Source of the DNA: Syntrophales bacterium
GTDB lineage: Bacteria > Desulfobacterota > Syntrophia > Syntrophales > UBA5619
Length of the DNA stretch: 43,218 nucleotides
Assembly (NCBI GenBank): GCA_023229765.1
Contig: JALNYO010000033.1
Span: forward strand, 1-43,218
Reading direction: 5' to 3'
A program made the position numbers and the translations under genes. Shown one piece after another: positions 23,336 to 31,284 of this stretch. The notes under the pieces were generated by a model. It did no database searches. It saw nothing but the letters and a program-made list of their open reading frames with translations, and was not told where the DNA came from. Position 1 is the first letter of the stretch. Each line of letters opens with the position of its first letter.

Positions 23336-25162
23336 ATGAGAATTCCGTATCAAGGCCGGGCGACCGGAAGAGCCCACGGCGCGCTATCCCGCTACGGCAA
23401 GGCGTTCAGAGGCAAAGTCGAGAAGGCGCAGGATCCCCGCCACTCCCTGAGGAGGCTGTCTTCCTATCTGTCACCTTACCGCCTTCAACTGATTGTCGTC
23501 TGCGCGATTATCATAATCTACACCATCCTCGGGTTGGTTGGCCCTTATCTGATGGGCATGGCAATAGACAAGTTTATTGCTGTCAAAAAACTCTCCGGAC
23601 TGAGGGAAATAGCTCTTTTGATGCTGCTCGCCTACGTCCTCGAAAATCTACTTCATGGTCTTTCAGCCTGGATGATGGCCGATATTTCGCAGCGGGCCTT
23701 GAAGAAACTGCGCGGCGAGATGTTTTCCCATCTGCAGCGGCTGCCGCTTAGTTTTTTCGACAACAACCCGGCAGGCGAGCTGATGAGCCGCCTGACCAAC
23801 GACATCGACGCCGTCAATCAGACGGTCTCCCAGAATTTCACCTCGCTTTTTGCAAGCGTCCTGTCGCTGGCCGGAATAATCATCGCGATGTTTGCGCTGA
23901 ATTTCTGGCTGGCGCTGGTCTCCCTGCTGATCATCCCGATAATCCTCGTGTTTGCCAATTTTATCGCCCGCTATACGCGTCGGGGCTTCCGGGATCTGCA
24001 AAAACATCTCGGGGAATTAAACGGGGTGATGGAGGAGGCGATCAGCGGTCAGAAGGTGGTAAAAACCTTCGGGCGGGGTGAAACGACGCTGGCGACTTTT
24101 CGCCGCAGCAACGAGGCGGTGTTTCATGCGGCTGTTTCGGCAAACGTCTATGCCATGCTGCTGATTCCACTGACAGGCGTTCTCGGCAACTTCTTTATCA
24201 TTGCGCTGGCGGGCTTCGGCGGCTGGCTGGCGCTGGGAGGCTTGGTCAGCGTCGGCGTTATCGCAACCTTCATCAACTACGCACAGAACTTCATCAGCCC
24301 CTTGCGTCAACTCGCCGGCATGTATAACTCGATCCAGGCCGCGCTGGCCGGGGCAGAGCGGGTCTTCGAGATCCTCGACACGCCACCCGAAGCGGATGAG
24401 GCCGCGGGGGCCGCACCGCTTGGTTCGCTTACGGGGGATGTCGCCTTTGAAGATGTAAGTTTTGGATATAATAAGGGAAATAATATTATAAAGGAAATGA
24501 CCTTCACAGCCAGAAACGGGGAAACGCTGGCCCTGGCGGGGCCGACCGGCGCCGGCAAGACAACCATCATTAACCTCTTGACAAGATTCTACGAGGTGGA
24601 TAAGGGTCGGATCACCATTGAAGGCAGGGACATCCGCACCATCGGCAAGGCCGATCTGCGCCGTCAACTGGGCATAGTGTCCCAGGATACCTTCCTTTTT
24701 TCCGGAACGGTGCTGGAAAATATCCGGTACGGCCGGCTTGCGGCAACCGACCAAGAGTGCATGGAAGCGGCAAAGCTTGCCGAGGCCGATCCCTTTATCC
24801 GCCAGCTCCCCAATGGCTACGAGACCGGCCTCTCCGAGCGGGCCGGCAATTTAAGCCAGGGACAGCGGCAGCTTTTATCGATCGCCCGGGCGATTCTCGC
24901 CGCTCCGGCCATCCTGATCCTGGACGAGGCCACAAGCTCCGTCGATACCCGCACCGAGATCAGGATACAGACAGCGCTTTTGAGGCTCATGCAGGGGCGC
25001 ACCAGTTTTGTGATCGCCCATCGCCTGAGCACCATCCGCGACGCCTCTCAACTGTTGGTAATCGACAAAGGAGAAATAGTGGAACAGGGGACGCATCAGG
25101 AACTGCTTGGCAAAAAAGGGCTGTACCACCGCCTCTATCTCAGCCAGTTTTATAATAAATAA
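23336..25162 (+). CDS. ABC exporter half-transporter, catalytic-site subunit
   Basis: A 608-residue half-transporter: about 45 basic N-terminal residues, six membrane helices, and an ABC domain. Walker A is GPTGAGKTT (402-410), the signature is the variant LSQGQ (506-510), and Walker B ILILDE has catalytic Glu531. LSQGQ here and Asp528 in the partner are the two complementary deviations that build one degenerate and one active site in heterodimers of the TM287/TM288 and LmrCD type. It therefore almost certainly pairs with the product of 21238-23070. Start ATG follows AAGGGG by 14 nt. A REP doublet lies between the two genes. Confidence 0.92.
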   Translation: MRIPYQGRATGRAHGALSRYGKAFRGKVEKAQDPRHSLRRLSSYLSPYRLQLIVVCAIIIIYTILGLVGPYLMGMAIDKFIAVKKLSGLREIALLMLLAYVLENLLHGLSAWMMADISQRALKKLRGEMFSHLQRLPLSFFDNNPAGELMSRLTNDIDAVNQTVSQNFTSLFASVLSLAGIIIAMFALNFWLALVSLLIIPIILVFANFIARYTRRGFRDLQKHLGELNGVMEEAISGQKVVKTFGRGETTLATFRRSNEAVFHAAVSANVYAMLLIPLTGVLGNFFIIALAGFGGWLALGGLVSVGVIATFINYAQNFISPLRQLAGMYNSIQAALAGAERVFEILDTPPEADEAAGAAPLGSLTGDVAFEDVSFGYNKGNNIIKEMTFTARNGETLALAGPTGAGKTTIINLLTRFYEVDKGRITIEGRDIRTIGKADLRRQLGIVSQDTFLFSGTVLENIRYGRLAATDQECMEAAKLAEADPFIRQLPNGYETGLSERAGNLSQGQRQLLSIARAILAAPAILILDEATSSVDTRTEIRIQTALLRLMQGRTSFVIAHRLSTIRDASQLLVIDKGEIVEQGTHQELLGKKGLYHRLYLSQFYNK

Positions 25163-25174
25163 AGGAGAAAGCAC

Positions 25175-26860
25175 ATGGCAATCGATCCCAACAAGGTTAT
25201 TTACTCGATGATTGGAGTGGCAAAGTTCTACGACAACCGCCCGGTTTTGAAGGACATCTACCTGTCCTATTTCTACGGCGCGAAGATCGGGGTGCTGGGG
25301 CTAAACGGCTCCGGCAAAAGTTCGCTGCTCCGGATACTGGCCGGCGTCGATCACGATTTCAACGGGGAGACGATCCTTTCCGCCGGCTACACGGTCGGCC
25401 TGCTGGAGCAGGAACCCCAGTTAGACAACACAAAAACGGTCCGCGCGATAGTTGAAGAAGGCGTGCAGGACACGGTAAATCTCGTCAATGAATACAACGA
25501 GATAAACGAAAAATTCGCCGAGCCGCTGTCCGATGAAGCAATGACGAAACTGCTCGACCGTCAGGCAACCGTCCAGGAACGTCTTGACGTCCTCGATGCC
25601 TGGGACCTCGATTCCCGCCTCGAAATGGCGATGGACGCCTTGCGCTGCCCGCCCGGCGACACGCCGGTGAAACTGCTTTCAGGCGGCGAGCGCAGGCGGG
25701 TCGCCCTCTGCCGCCTTTTGCTGCAAAACCCCGACATCCTGCTCCTCGACGAGCCGACCAACCATCTCGACGCCGAATCCGTCGCCTGGCTGGAGCATCA
25801 CCTGAATTCCTACGCCGGCACCGTCATCGCCGTCACCCACGACCGCTACTTCCTCGACAACGTCGCCGGCTGGATCCTCGAGCTGGACAAGGGGCAGGGA
25901 ATTCCCTGGAAGGGGAACTACTCCTCCTGGTTAGAGCAGAAGCAAAACCGTCTGCGTCTCGAGGAAAAGACGGAAAGCGCCCGTCAGGCAACCCTCCAGA
26001 GGGAGCTGGAGTGGATCAGAATGTCGCCGAAAGGAAGGCACGCTAAAGCCAAGGCCCGGATCAGCTCGTATGAAAACCTCCTCTCCCGGGAAACGGAGGA
26101 GCGGGCAAAGGATCTGCAGATCTACATTCCGCCCGGGCCGAGGCTGGGGAAACTCGTCATCGAAGCCCAGGGCGTCAAGAAATCCTTTGGAGACCGGATA
26201 CTTGTCGAGAACATGACCTTCAGCCTGCCGCCCGGCGGGATCGTCGGCATTATCGGGCCGAACGGCGCCGGCAAGACCACCCTCTTCAAGATGATCATCG
26301 GCCAGGAAACACCGGATTCCGGGACAATCCGTGTCGGCGAAACGGTCAAACTGGGCTATGTCGATCAGAGCCGGGACATCCTCGATCCGGAAAAGACGAT
26401 CTGGGAGACGATCTCGGAGAAGCAGGAGGTTATTGTCCTTGGAGATCGCGAGGTAAATTCAAGGGCTTATGTGTCGCGGTTCAATTTTTCCGGAACCGAT
26501 CAGCAGAAAAAGGTGGGCCGCATCTCCGGCGGCGAGCGGAACCGCGTCCATCTGGCGAGGATCTTGAAGGAGGGGGCCAACGTCCTTTTGCTCGACGAAC
26601 CGACGAACGACCTCGACGTCAATACGATGCGGGCCCTCGAAGAGGCGCTGGAGAATTTCGCCGGCTGCGCGGTGGTCATCAGCCACGACCGCTGGTTTCT
26701 CGACCGGATCGCGACGCACATCCTCGCCTTCGAGGGGGACAGCGCCGTTGTCTGGTTCGAGGGGAACTATTCCGAATACGAAGCGGACCGCAAGGCGCGC
26801 CTCGGCGCGGCGGCAAGCCAGCCCCACCGGATCAAGTACCGGCAACTTACGAGAATCTGA
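25175..26860 (+). CDS. ettA: Energy-dependent translational throttle protein EttA (ABC-F)
   Basis: A 561-residue ABC-F protein with two ATP-binding domains and no membrane part, close in length to E. coli EttA (555). Domain 1 has Walker A GLNGSGKSS (42-50), LSGGERRR and LLLDEPTNHLD. A linker with SPKGRHAKAKARISSYENLL follows. Domain 2 has Walker A GPNGAGKTT (361-369), SGGERNR and LLLDEPTNDLD. EttA binds the ribosomal E site and gates entry into elongation according to ATP/ADP. It starts 12 nt after the half-transporter gene, with AAAGGAGAAAG upstream, and appears co-transcribed with it. Nothing suggests a direct functional link to the exporter. Confidence 0.93.
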   Translation: MAIDPNKVIYSMIGVAKFYDNRPVLKDIYLSYFYGAKIGVLGLNGSGKSSLLRILAGVDHDFNGETILSAGYTVGLLEQEPQLDNTKTVRAIVEEGVQDTVNLVNEYNEINEKFAEPLSDEAMTKLLDRQATVQERLDVLDAWDLDSRLEMAMDALRCPPGDTPVKLLSGGERRRVALCRLLLQNPDILLLDEPTNHLDAESVAWLEHHLNSYAGTVIAVTHDRYFLDNVAGWILELDKGQGIPWKGNYSSWLEQKQNRLRLEEKTESARQATLQRELEWIRMSPKGRHAKAKARISSYENLLSRETEERAKDLQIYIPPGPRLGKLVIEAQGVKKSFGDRILVENMTFSLPPGGIVGIIGPNGAGKTTLFKMIIGQETPDSGTIRVGETVKLGYVDQSRDILDPEKTIWETISEKQEVIVLGDREVNSRAYVSRFNFSGTDQQKKVGRISGGERNRVHLARILKEGANVLLLDEPTNDLDVNTMRALEEALENFAGCAVVISHDRWFLDRIATHILAFEGDSAVVWFEGNYSEYEADRKARLGAAASQPHRIKYRQLTRI

Positions 26861-26908
26861 TTCTTTTTAACACATGAGGTAATTGTTCTTCAAGCCCACG
26901 CTGCCTGG

Positions 26909-27093
26909 GGGGTCTACGACAAAAATGTGGGTATCATATACTTGCAGAAACTTATCCCCCCTTTGGAAAAGGGGGGCAGGGGGGATTCATAATAAAAGCA
27001 AGGGGATATTTATTCTCCATCAAATCTCCCCCAACCCCTCTTTGCTAAAGAGGGGTGAAAAACTGCTCTACCCATAAATTTGTCGCACACCCC
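26909..27093. repeat. MITE-like element, family B, copy B2
   Basis: Reverse-complement partner of B1 (20966-21150), 185 bp, with three mismatches in the inner 173 bp by my count. Its left terminal repeat has TACGACAAA where the others have TGCGACAAA. It lies 48 bases after ettA and 16 bases before the 3' end of the convergent aldolase gene. Its two hairpins may act as a bidirectional transcription barrier, although no T-run follows either stem. A short frame across it is repeat-derived and not a gene. Confidence 0.88.
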
Positions 27094-27108
27094 TGCCTAG
27101 GCGCAATC

Positions 27109-28020
27109 CTAAAGCGGCCTCAGCAAATTCCCGAGTTTGGCTATCAACTGTTCCGTGTTTTCCCTGCGGGCAGGGATAAAGGGCGGCCGCACGTTTCGCC
27201 AACGCGCATCTCCCCTCTGCAGGGCAAGCATCCCTTTCATCGCCGGAATGGGGACATACTCTTCTACCGTCTTGCGAAACGCCACTATTTCATTGTTGAC
27301 CCGGTCCAGATCATCGGATTTTGCACCACTGGCCACATCAAACGCGTAACGAATCGCCGCCGGGTTGACATTGCAGGTAGCGGAGATGCAGCCCATCCCG
27401 CCCTGCTCCATGCCCACCCGCAGAAAAAGCTCGGAGCCGGGAAAGACCGAGATGCCGGGGGCGGCAGCAATAACCGCCTTGGTATTCTCAAAATTTCCGG
27501 AACTGTCTTTGTAGGCAAAGATCGTCTCGGGGAAATCCCGGGCCAACCGGCCAGCCAGGGCCGGGGAGAACCCTATTCCTGCCAGGGGGGGAATATGATA
27601 CATGCAGATTCTGAGCATGGGACGATCAATCGACTTAATCAACCAGACAAAGTAGTTATACAACCCGTCATCACTGGCATTTTTATAAAAGAATGGCGGC
27701 AGGACCATCACCGCCTTGCACCCGCGATCTATCGCGTGGCGGCACAGCGTGACAGTTTCGGGAAGATTGCAAAGACCGGTCCCCGGCATCAACGCCGCGG
27801 GGTCAATCCCCCCGTCAATAAGCGCGTCCACCGCCGCCAACCTTTCCGCCACAGACATGCTGAGCGCCTCGCCGGTAGTGCCGAAGGGGGCGAGATAATG
27901 GATGCCCTGGTCAAGCAGCCATTTTGCGTGACTGAGGTACAGATCGGCGGCAATGCTCAGATCGTCGTTGAAAGGGGTTAGTATGGGCGTCATCACGCCT
28001 GTCGTTTTGGTTTTTTTCAT
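27109..28020 (-). CDS. DapA/NAL-superfamily class I aldolase
   Basis: A 303-residue TIM-barrel lyase of the dihydrodipicolinate synthase/N-acetylneuraminate lyase superfamily. GTTGE (47-51), the active-site Tyr141 in MYHIPP and the Schiff-base Lys171 in FAYKDSSG are all present. In DapA itself an Arg soon after the Tyr motif (YNVPxRT) binds aspartate semialdehyde; here the sequence is YHIPPLAG, so true DapA activity is unlikely. A 2-keto-3-deoxy-sugar or related aldolase is more plausible. ATG at 28018-28020 is chosen because AGGAGG (28032-28037) lies 11 nt upstream; longer readings add an unlikely tail. Confidence 0.82.
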   Translation of the reverse strand: MKKTKTTGVMTPILTPFNDDLSIAADLYLSHAKWLLDQGIHYLAPFGTTGEALSMSVAERLAAVDALIDGGIDPAALMPGTGLCNLPETVTLCRHAIDRGCKAVMVLPPFFYKNASDDGLYNYFVWLIKSIDRPMLRICMYHIPPLAGIGFSPALAGRLARDFPETIFAYKDSSGNFENTKAVIAAAPGISVFPGSELFLRVGMEQGGMGCISATCNVNPAAIRYAFDVASGAKSDDLDRVNNEIVAFRKTVEEYVPIPAMKGMLALQRGDARWRNVRPPFIPARRENTEQLIAKLGNLLRPL

Positions 28021-28031
28021 TCTGCCAGCAG

Positions 28032-28037
28032 CCTCCT
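28032..28037 (-). promoter_or_regulatory. Ribosome binding site of the aldolase gene
   Basis: A perfect AGGAGG on the minus strand, 11 nt before ATG 28018-28020, fixes the aldolase start. It makes the 23-residue upstream extension (frame open to 28089) unlikely. Confidence 0.7.
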
Positions 28038-28220
28038 TTTTTCCATCATGTCGTTCGCCAACTCTCCCGACCGTCTGTTCTTTGTGCAATGGGACGTCTT
28101 AACTTAATCTTGAACTTCGGGCGATCGTCGTTCGAAGACTGTCATATGGTTCCTATTTCTGTCAAGAGCAAACGAGAACTGTCGGCTTTTCCTGCGCTAA
28201 AAAAACTTTTTTCTCCTCCC

Positions 28221-28730
28221 TCAAAACGCCTTTACGAAAATGATTTTGCCGTCTTGCGGGGCGTAGAAATCTTCAAGGAAGGCCGCCTCGCGATAACCGC
28301 ACGCCGTGTAGAACAGGCGGGTCGGTGCGTATTGGGGGCGGGAGGAGGTGTCCACGTAGATGCGTTGCGCTCCCCTTGCGGCCATGACTTGCTCCGCGGC
28401 CTCCAGCAGCGCCCGGCCGATTCCCCGGCCCTGCCCCGACGGGTGGACAGCTATCCAGTAGAGGTCAAAGCTGTGCACGGTCCCCGGGATCGGCCCGAAA
28501 CAGGCATAGCCGACAAGACGGTTTGTCTCTTCGGCGAGAAGAAAAAAATAGCCGCTGCTTTCGCCTTTTTTAAGTCGCTCCTCAACAAGTTCCCTGGCGA
28601 TGTCGATCTCCTCGGTCGAGAAAAATCCGGTCGCCGCGACCAGCAGGCCGACGGCGTCCCTGTCTTGTCGGCGCACCTCGGCACGGTATGTGATTTTCTT
28701 TTCCTGCATAAATAACTCACGCTGCATCAT
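28221..28730 (-). CDS. GNAT family N-acetyltransferase
   Basis: A 169-residue GNAT enzyme. The acetyl-CoA motif is WIAVHPSGQGRGIGRALLEAAE (about 92-113), and the C-terminal YVDTSSRPQYAPTRLFYTACGYRE (about 124-147) is the usual motif B region. It should acetylate an amine. The start overlaps the stop of the upstream ATP-grasp gene by 14 bases (an internal ATG at 28709 would avoid this), so it is the last gene of a coupled run with two ATP-grasp enzymes and KamA. That context suggests an amino acid or peptide substrate, possibly beta-lysine, although the classical beta-lysine acetyltransferase AblB is longer. Confidence 0.85.
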   Translation of the reverse strand: MMQRELFMQEKKITYRAEVRRQDRDAVGLLVAATGFFSTEEIDIARELVEERLKKGESSGYFFLLAEETNRLVGYACFGPIPGTVHSFDLYWIAVHPSGQGRGIGRALLEAAEQVMAARGAQRIYVDTSSRPQYAPTRLFYTACGYREAAFLEDFYAPQDGKIIFVKAF

Positions 28731-29757
28731 TGATTATCCGCGAGAGCACCTCGGCGTGGCTCATTTTGAATTGGGCCGCGGCCGCGAGAAATCCCGCGTC
28801 CGGCGAGAGACAGGGATTGGCGTTCACCTCCAGAATCCACGGGCGCCCAGCGGCGTCCACCCGGAAATCAACACGGGCGTAACCCCGCAGCTCAAACAGC
28901 CGCCAGCATGCGAGCGCGAGTTCCTTCAGGCGCGCCAGCAGCGGGGCGTCGCTTTGAGGAAAGGCAAAGCTTCTCGCCGTTTCGGCATACTCGAACGACT
29001 TCTCCTCCCACTTTGCCCTATAGCCGACAACCCGCACCTTGCCCAGCGGGTAGCCATCAAAGCGTATCTCCGCCGGTGGCAAAACCAACGGATCCCCTTG
29101 TTCCGGAAGAGGGGCAGCGCCTCCCGCGGAGTCTTCCCCTTTACATTTTGGCGTTGGATTTTCTCCGGCTATCAGCGACACGTTGAACTCCCGGCCTTCG
29201 ATGAATCTCTCGGCAAACCAGCTCCCGCCCAGAGTCTTTCCCCGGGCGGCCATCTCCTCAATAATCTTCGTTTGATCCGCGGCGAAAAACACGGATTCCT
29301 CATCAAGGCCCACCGAGGCGTGTTCCCAGAGCGACTTGACGATCCATGTCCCTTGGCCTGTCGTCATTTTTGGTTTTTCACTCTCGGAAACCCAGGGCGG
29401 CGTCGGCAAGCCTGCCCCGGCAAGAGTTCTCTTCGCGAGCAGTTTATTGGAGGTGAGAAACATTGCCTCCGTCCGCACTCCGGTGTAGGGAATCCCCAGC
29501 GCATCGAGCAGAGCCGGAGCCAGATGGATCAGACTGCCCTTGCCCGAGAGCGACTCAACCAGATTGAAGACAAGCGACGGTCTGATATTTGACAGCTTCT
29601 GCAGGGACTCTTCAAGGTTCAGGGAGACGGAAACGACGCACGGTTCGTGCCCGAGCCGGGCAAGAGCGTCGGAGACGAACGCAACCTCGGCGAGCCCATC
29701 CTGTTCATCCGGGCCCGCCCCTTTTGCAACTTCTCCGTGCATTATCGCTATCTTCAT
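28717..29757 (-). CDS. D-Ala-D-Ala ligase-like ATP-grasp enzyme (1)
   Basis: A 346-residue ATP-grasp ligase. The N-terminal domain has VFNLVESLSGKGSLIHLAPALLDALGIPYTG (about 63-93), as in Ddl-type enzymes. The ATP-grasp core has WIVKSLWEHASVGLDEESV, WFAERFIEGREFNVSLI (about 179-195) and the metal-binding ARVDFRVDAAGRPWILEVNANPCLSP near the end. It should join a carboxylate, via an acyl phosphate, to an amine. Residues about 200-222 (around KCKGEDSAGGAAPLPEQGD) look like an insertion before VLPPAEIRFDGYP. Co-directional with a second ligase and KamA. A cell-wall Ddl role is unlikely because two paralogues lie side by side away from mur genes. Confidence 0.8.
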   Translation of the reverse strand: MKIAIMHGEVAKGAGPDEQDGLAEVAFVSDALARLGHEPCVVSVSLNLEESLQKLSNIRPSLVFNLVESLSGKGSLIHLAPALLDALGIPYTGVRTEAMFLTSNKLLAKRTLAGAGLPTPPWVSESEKPKMTTGQGTWIVKSLWEHASVGLDEESVFFAADQTKIIEEMAARGKTLGGSWFAERFIEGREFNVSLIAGENPTPKCKGEDSAGGAAPLPEQGDPLVLPPAEIRFDGYPLGKVRVVGYRAKWEEKSFEYAETARSFAFPQSDAPLLARLKELALACWRLFELRGYARVDFRVDAAGRPWILEVNANPCLSPDAGFLAAAAQFKMSHAEVLSRIINDAA

Positions 29758-29904
29758 CTTAGAAGCTCTCTTTTCTCGCCATCTTACGTCATTTTCGGAC
29801 GAATGCAGAGCCGGCCTTTTTTGGCCCTGCCCAGTAAAAGAATTTACATTACTTTTTTACGGGACCTGCCATTGCGGTGCTCACGCAGGAGAAAATCTGC
29901 TTGC

Positions 29905-30876
29905 TCACAGACGCTTCAGCGCGGAGTTAACAATCCCGGATATCAACTCCTGATAGGAGACGCCGGCAAGGTCGCAGAGAATCGGCAAATCCGAATGCCC
30001 TGGCCGCAGTCCGGCGAGCGGATTTACCTCGATGAAATTGGGAACCCCGTCGGCGTCAGCGCGCAGGTCAATCCGCCCGCCGTCGCGACAGCCTAACCCG
30101 CGCCAGGCTGCAAGGGCCGTTTTTGCGGCGGCAGCGGCGATTTCATCCTTACCCAGGCGATATTCGATACGCCCTTTCCACGCTTCCTTGTTTGCGTAGG
30201 AGTAGATATCCTGTTTTGCCTTTTTAGTAAAAAGCACCTCCATCACCGCGGGAACGTACGCGTTCGCACCAGTGCCGATAATGCCGACGGTAAATTCCCG
30301 TCCCGGCAGAAAGGACTCTACGAGAACGGGCTGTTGGAAATTTGCCAGCAATGCCGAGCAGACACGCACAAGCTGCTTCTGTTCGCTGATTTTCGAGGCG
30401 GCGGTGATCCCCTTGCCCGTGCCTTCGGCGACCGGTTTGGCAAAGAGCGGAAACGCCATTTGCAGCGCCTCCGCTTCCAAAACGGTCTCGACAACGGCGA
30501 AATCCGGGGTCGGAATCCCGAGGTCGCGGATTACGCGCTTGGTCATTCCTTTGTGCAGCGTCAGCGCCAAGACAAGCGGATCGGAGAAGACACAGGGAAT
30601 ATCCCAGGCCTCGAGCAGTGCGGGTATCTGCGCCTCCCGACCTGCTCCCCTGAGCCCTTCGGCAATATTGAAGACTAAATCCCACCTCTCTCCGGCAACC
30701 AGCCGCGGGGCAAGCATCCGGATATTGCCGATTGGCTCTGTATCGAAGCCCAAGGCCCGCAGAGCCCCCTCGATCGCCGCGATCGTCTCCGGACTGTCAA
30801 ACTCCGCCGTTGCTTCGTCCGTAAAACCCGCGGCTCGGTAGTCATCCCGCAGGTCGTAGGTTATCCCGATTTTCAT
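29905..30876 (-). CDS. D-Ala-D-Ala ligase-like ATP-grasp enzyme (2)
   Basis: A 323-residue ATP-grasp ligase, paralogous to the one at 28717-29757 but well diverged. It carries DLVFNIAEGLRGAGREAQIPALLEAWDIP (about 66-94), LHKGMTKRVIRDLGIPTPDF (about 107-126), FAKPVAEGTGKGIT (about 145-158), VESFLPGREFTVGIIG (about 189-204) and the C-terminal RIDLRADADGVPNFIEVNPLAGL. All ATP and metal ligands seem intact. AAAGGGC precedes the ATG. It probably makes an amide bond in the same small pathway as its paralogue and KamA. 147 bases separate the two ligase genes. Confidence 0.8.
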   Translation of the reverse strand: MKIGITYDLRDDYRAAGFTDEATAEFDSPETIAAIEGALRALGFDTEPIGNIRMLAPRLVAGERWDLVFNIAEGLRGAGREAQIPALLEAWDIPCVFSDPLVLALTLHKGMTKRVIRDLGIPTPDFAVVETVLEAEALQMAFPLFAKPVAEGTGKGITAASKISEQKQLVRVCSALLANFQQPVLVESFLPGREFTVGIIGTGANAYVPAVMEVLFTKKAKQDIYSYANKEAWKGRIEYRLGKDEIAAAAAKTALAAWRGLGCRDGGRIDLRADADGVPNFIEVNPLAGLRPGHSDLPILCDLAGVSYQELISGIVNSALKRL

Positions 30877-31164
30877 TTAAAAACAGCCCTTTATAATTAT
30901 TAATGCCCTTTGGACTAACACGGCGTTCCGCCGGTATGAATCTTTACAGTAACTACTCTGGTTGTTTAGACTGTAATCTGTTGGGACTGCGCAAATGACC
31001 CCAACCCACCTAAACACCTGCAGACTATCCACCTGAGCAGTTACCCTTTACAATGAAATATGTTGCACCGGCGAAAACCGGTGCAGATGGCGTGGCAGAA
31101 CTGGTTCGCGGCTTTCACCGGTGTGACTCTTTGCCTTATCTCGGGAGAATGTCGCCGGCATCAA

Positions 31165-31180
31165 TGTTTCACGTGAAAAA
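31165..31180. promoter_or_regulatory. parS-like ParB binding site 1
   Basis: TGTTTCACGTGAAAAA matches the widespread chromosomal parS consensus TGTTTCACGTGAAACA at 15 of 16 positions, including the central CACGTG palindrome. It is intergenic. A second near-match lies at 38521-38536, and mnmG, often origin-proximal, lies between them. ParB binding is inferred; no parAB genes are in the window. Confidence 0.65.
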
Positions 31181-31232
31181 GCATCCGTTTTCACCCTTTA
31201 TCCGGGAAAAATGGCCGTGCTTCTGATGATTT

Positions 31233-31262
31233 GCGGCAACTTTTCCGAGGGGAAATTGCCGC
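31233..31262 (-). terminator. Hairpin downstream of kamA
   Basis: GCGGCAA (31233-31239) pairs with TTGCCGC (31256-31262), with a further TTTCC/GGAAA pairing inside. It begins 22 nt after the kamA stop in the direction of transcription. No T-run follows, so it may stabilise the mRNA end or work with Rho and is not a classical intrinsic terminator. Confidence 0.35.
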
Positions 31263-31284
31263 TTGGCAAAGTTGCCGTCCTGCT

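Larger units (their letters stand above)
30877..31284. other. Non-coding interval between kamA and the ATP-grasp genes
   Basis: There is no credible gene in these 408 bases. It holds a small hairpin at 30919-30932 (CGGCG/CGCCG), a clean 8-bp stem at 31064-31085 (TGCACCGG/CCGGTGCA), a parS-like site (31165-31180) and a long stem at 31233-31262 downstream of kamA. The spacing implies that the two ligases and GNAT may be transcribed separately from kamA. Confidence 0.6.

Noticed and set aside
24017..24754. 245-residue minus-strand frame inside the second half-transporter gene.
   Set aside because: Fully antisense to a gene with intact ABC motifs; no family features.
26883..27981. Plus-strand frames of 64 and 308 residues beyond ettA.
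   Set aside because: The first is repeat B2. The second begins in B2 and runs antisense to the aldolase; composition reflects third-position GC bias of the real gene.
28089..29592. Plus-strand frames of 208 and 330 residues.
   Set aside because: Antisense to the GNAT and ATP-grasp genes; no start signals and no recognisable motifs.
31064..31085. Clean 8-bp hairpin as an intrinsic terminator.
   Set aside because: No T-run follows on either strand and no gene ends close to it in the right direction.
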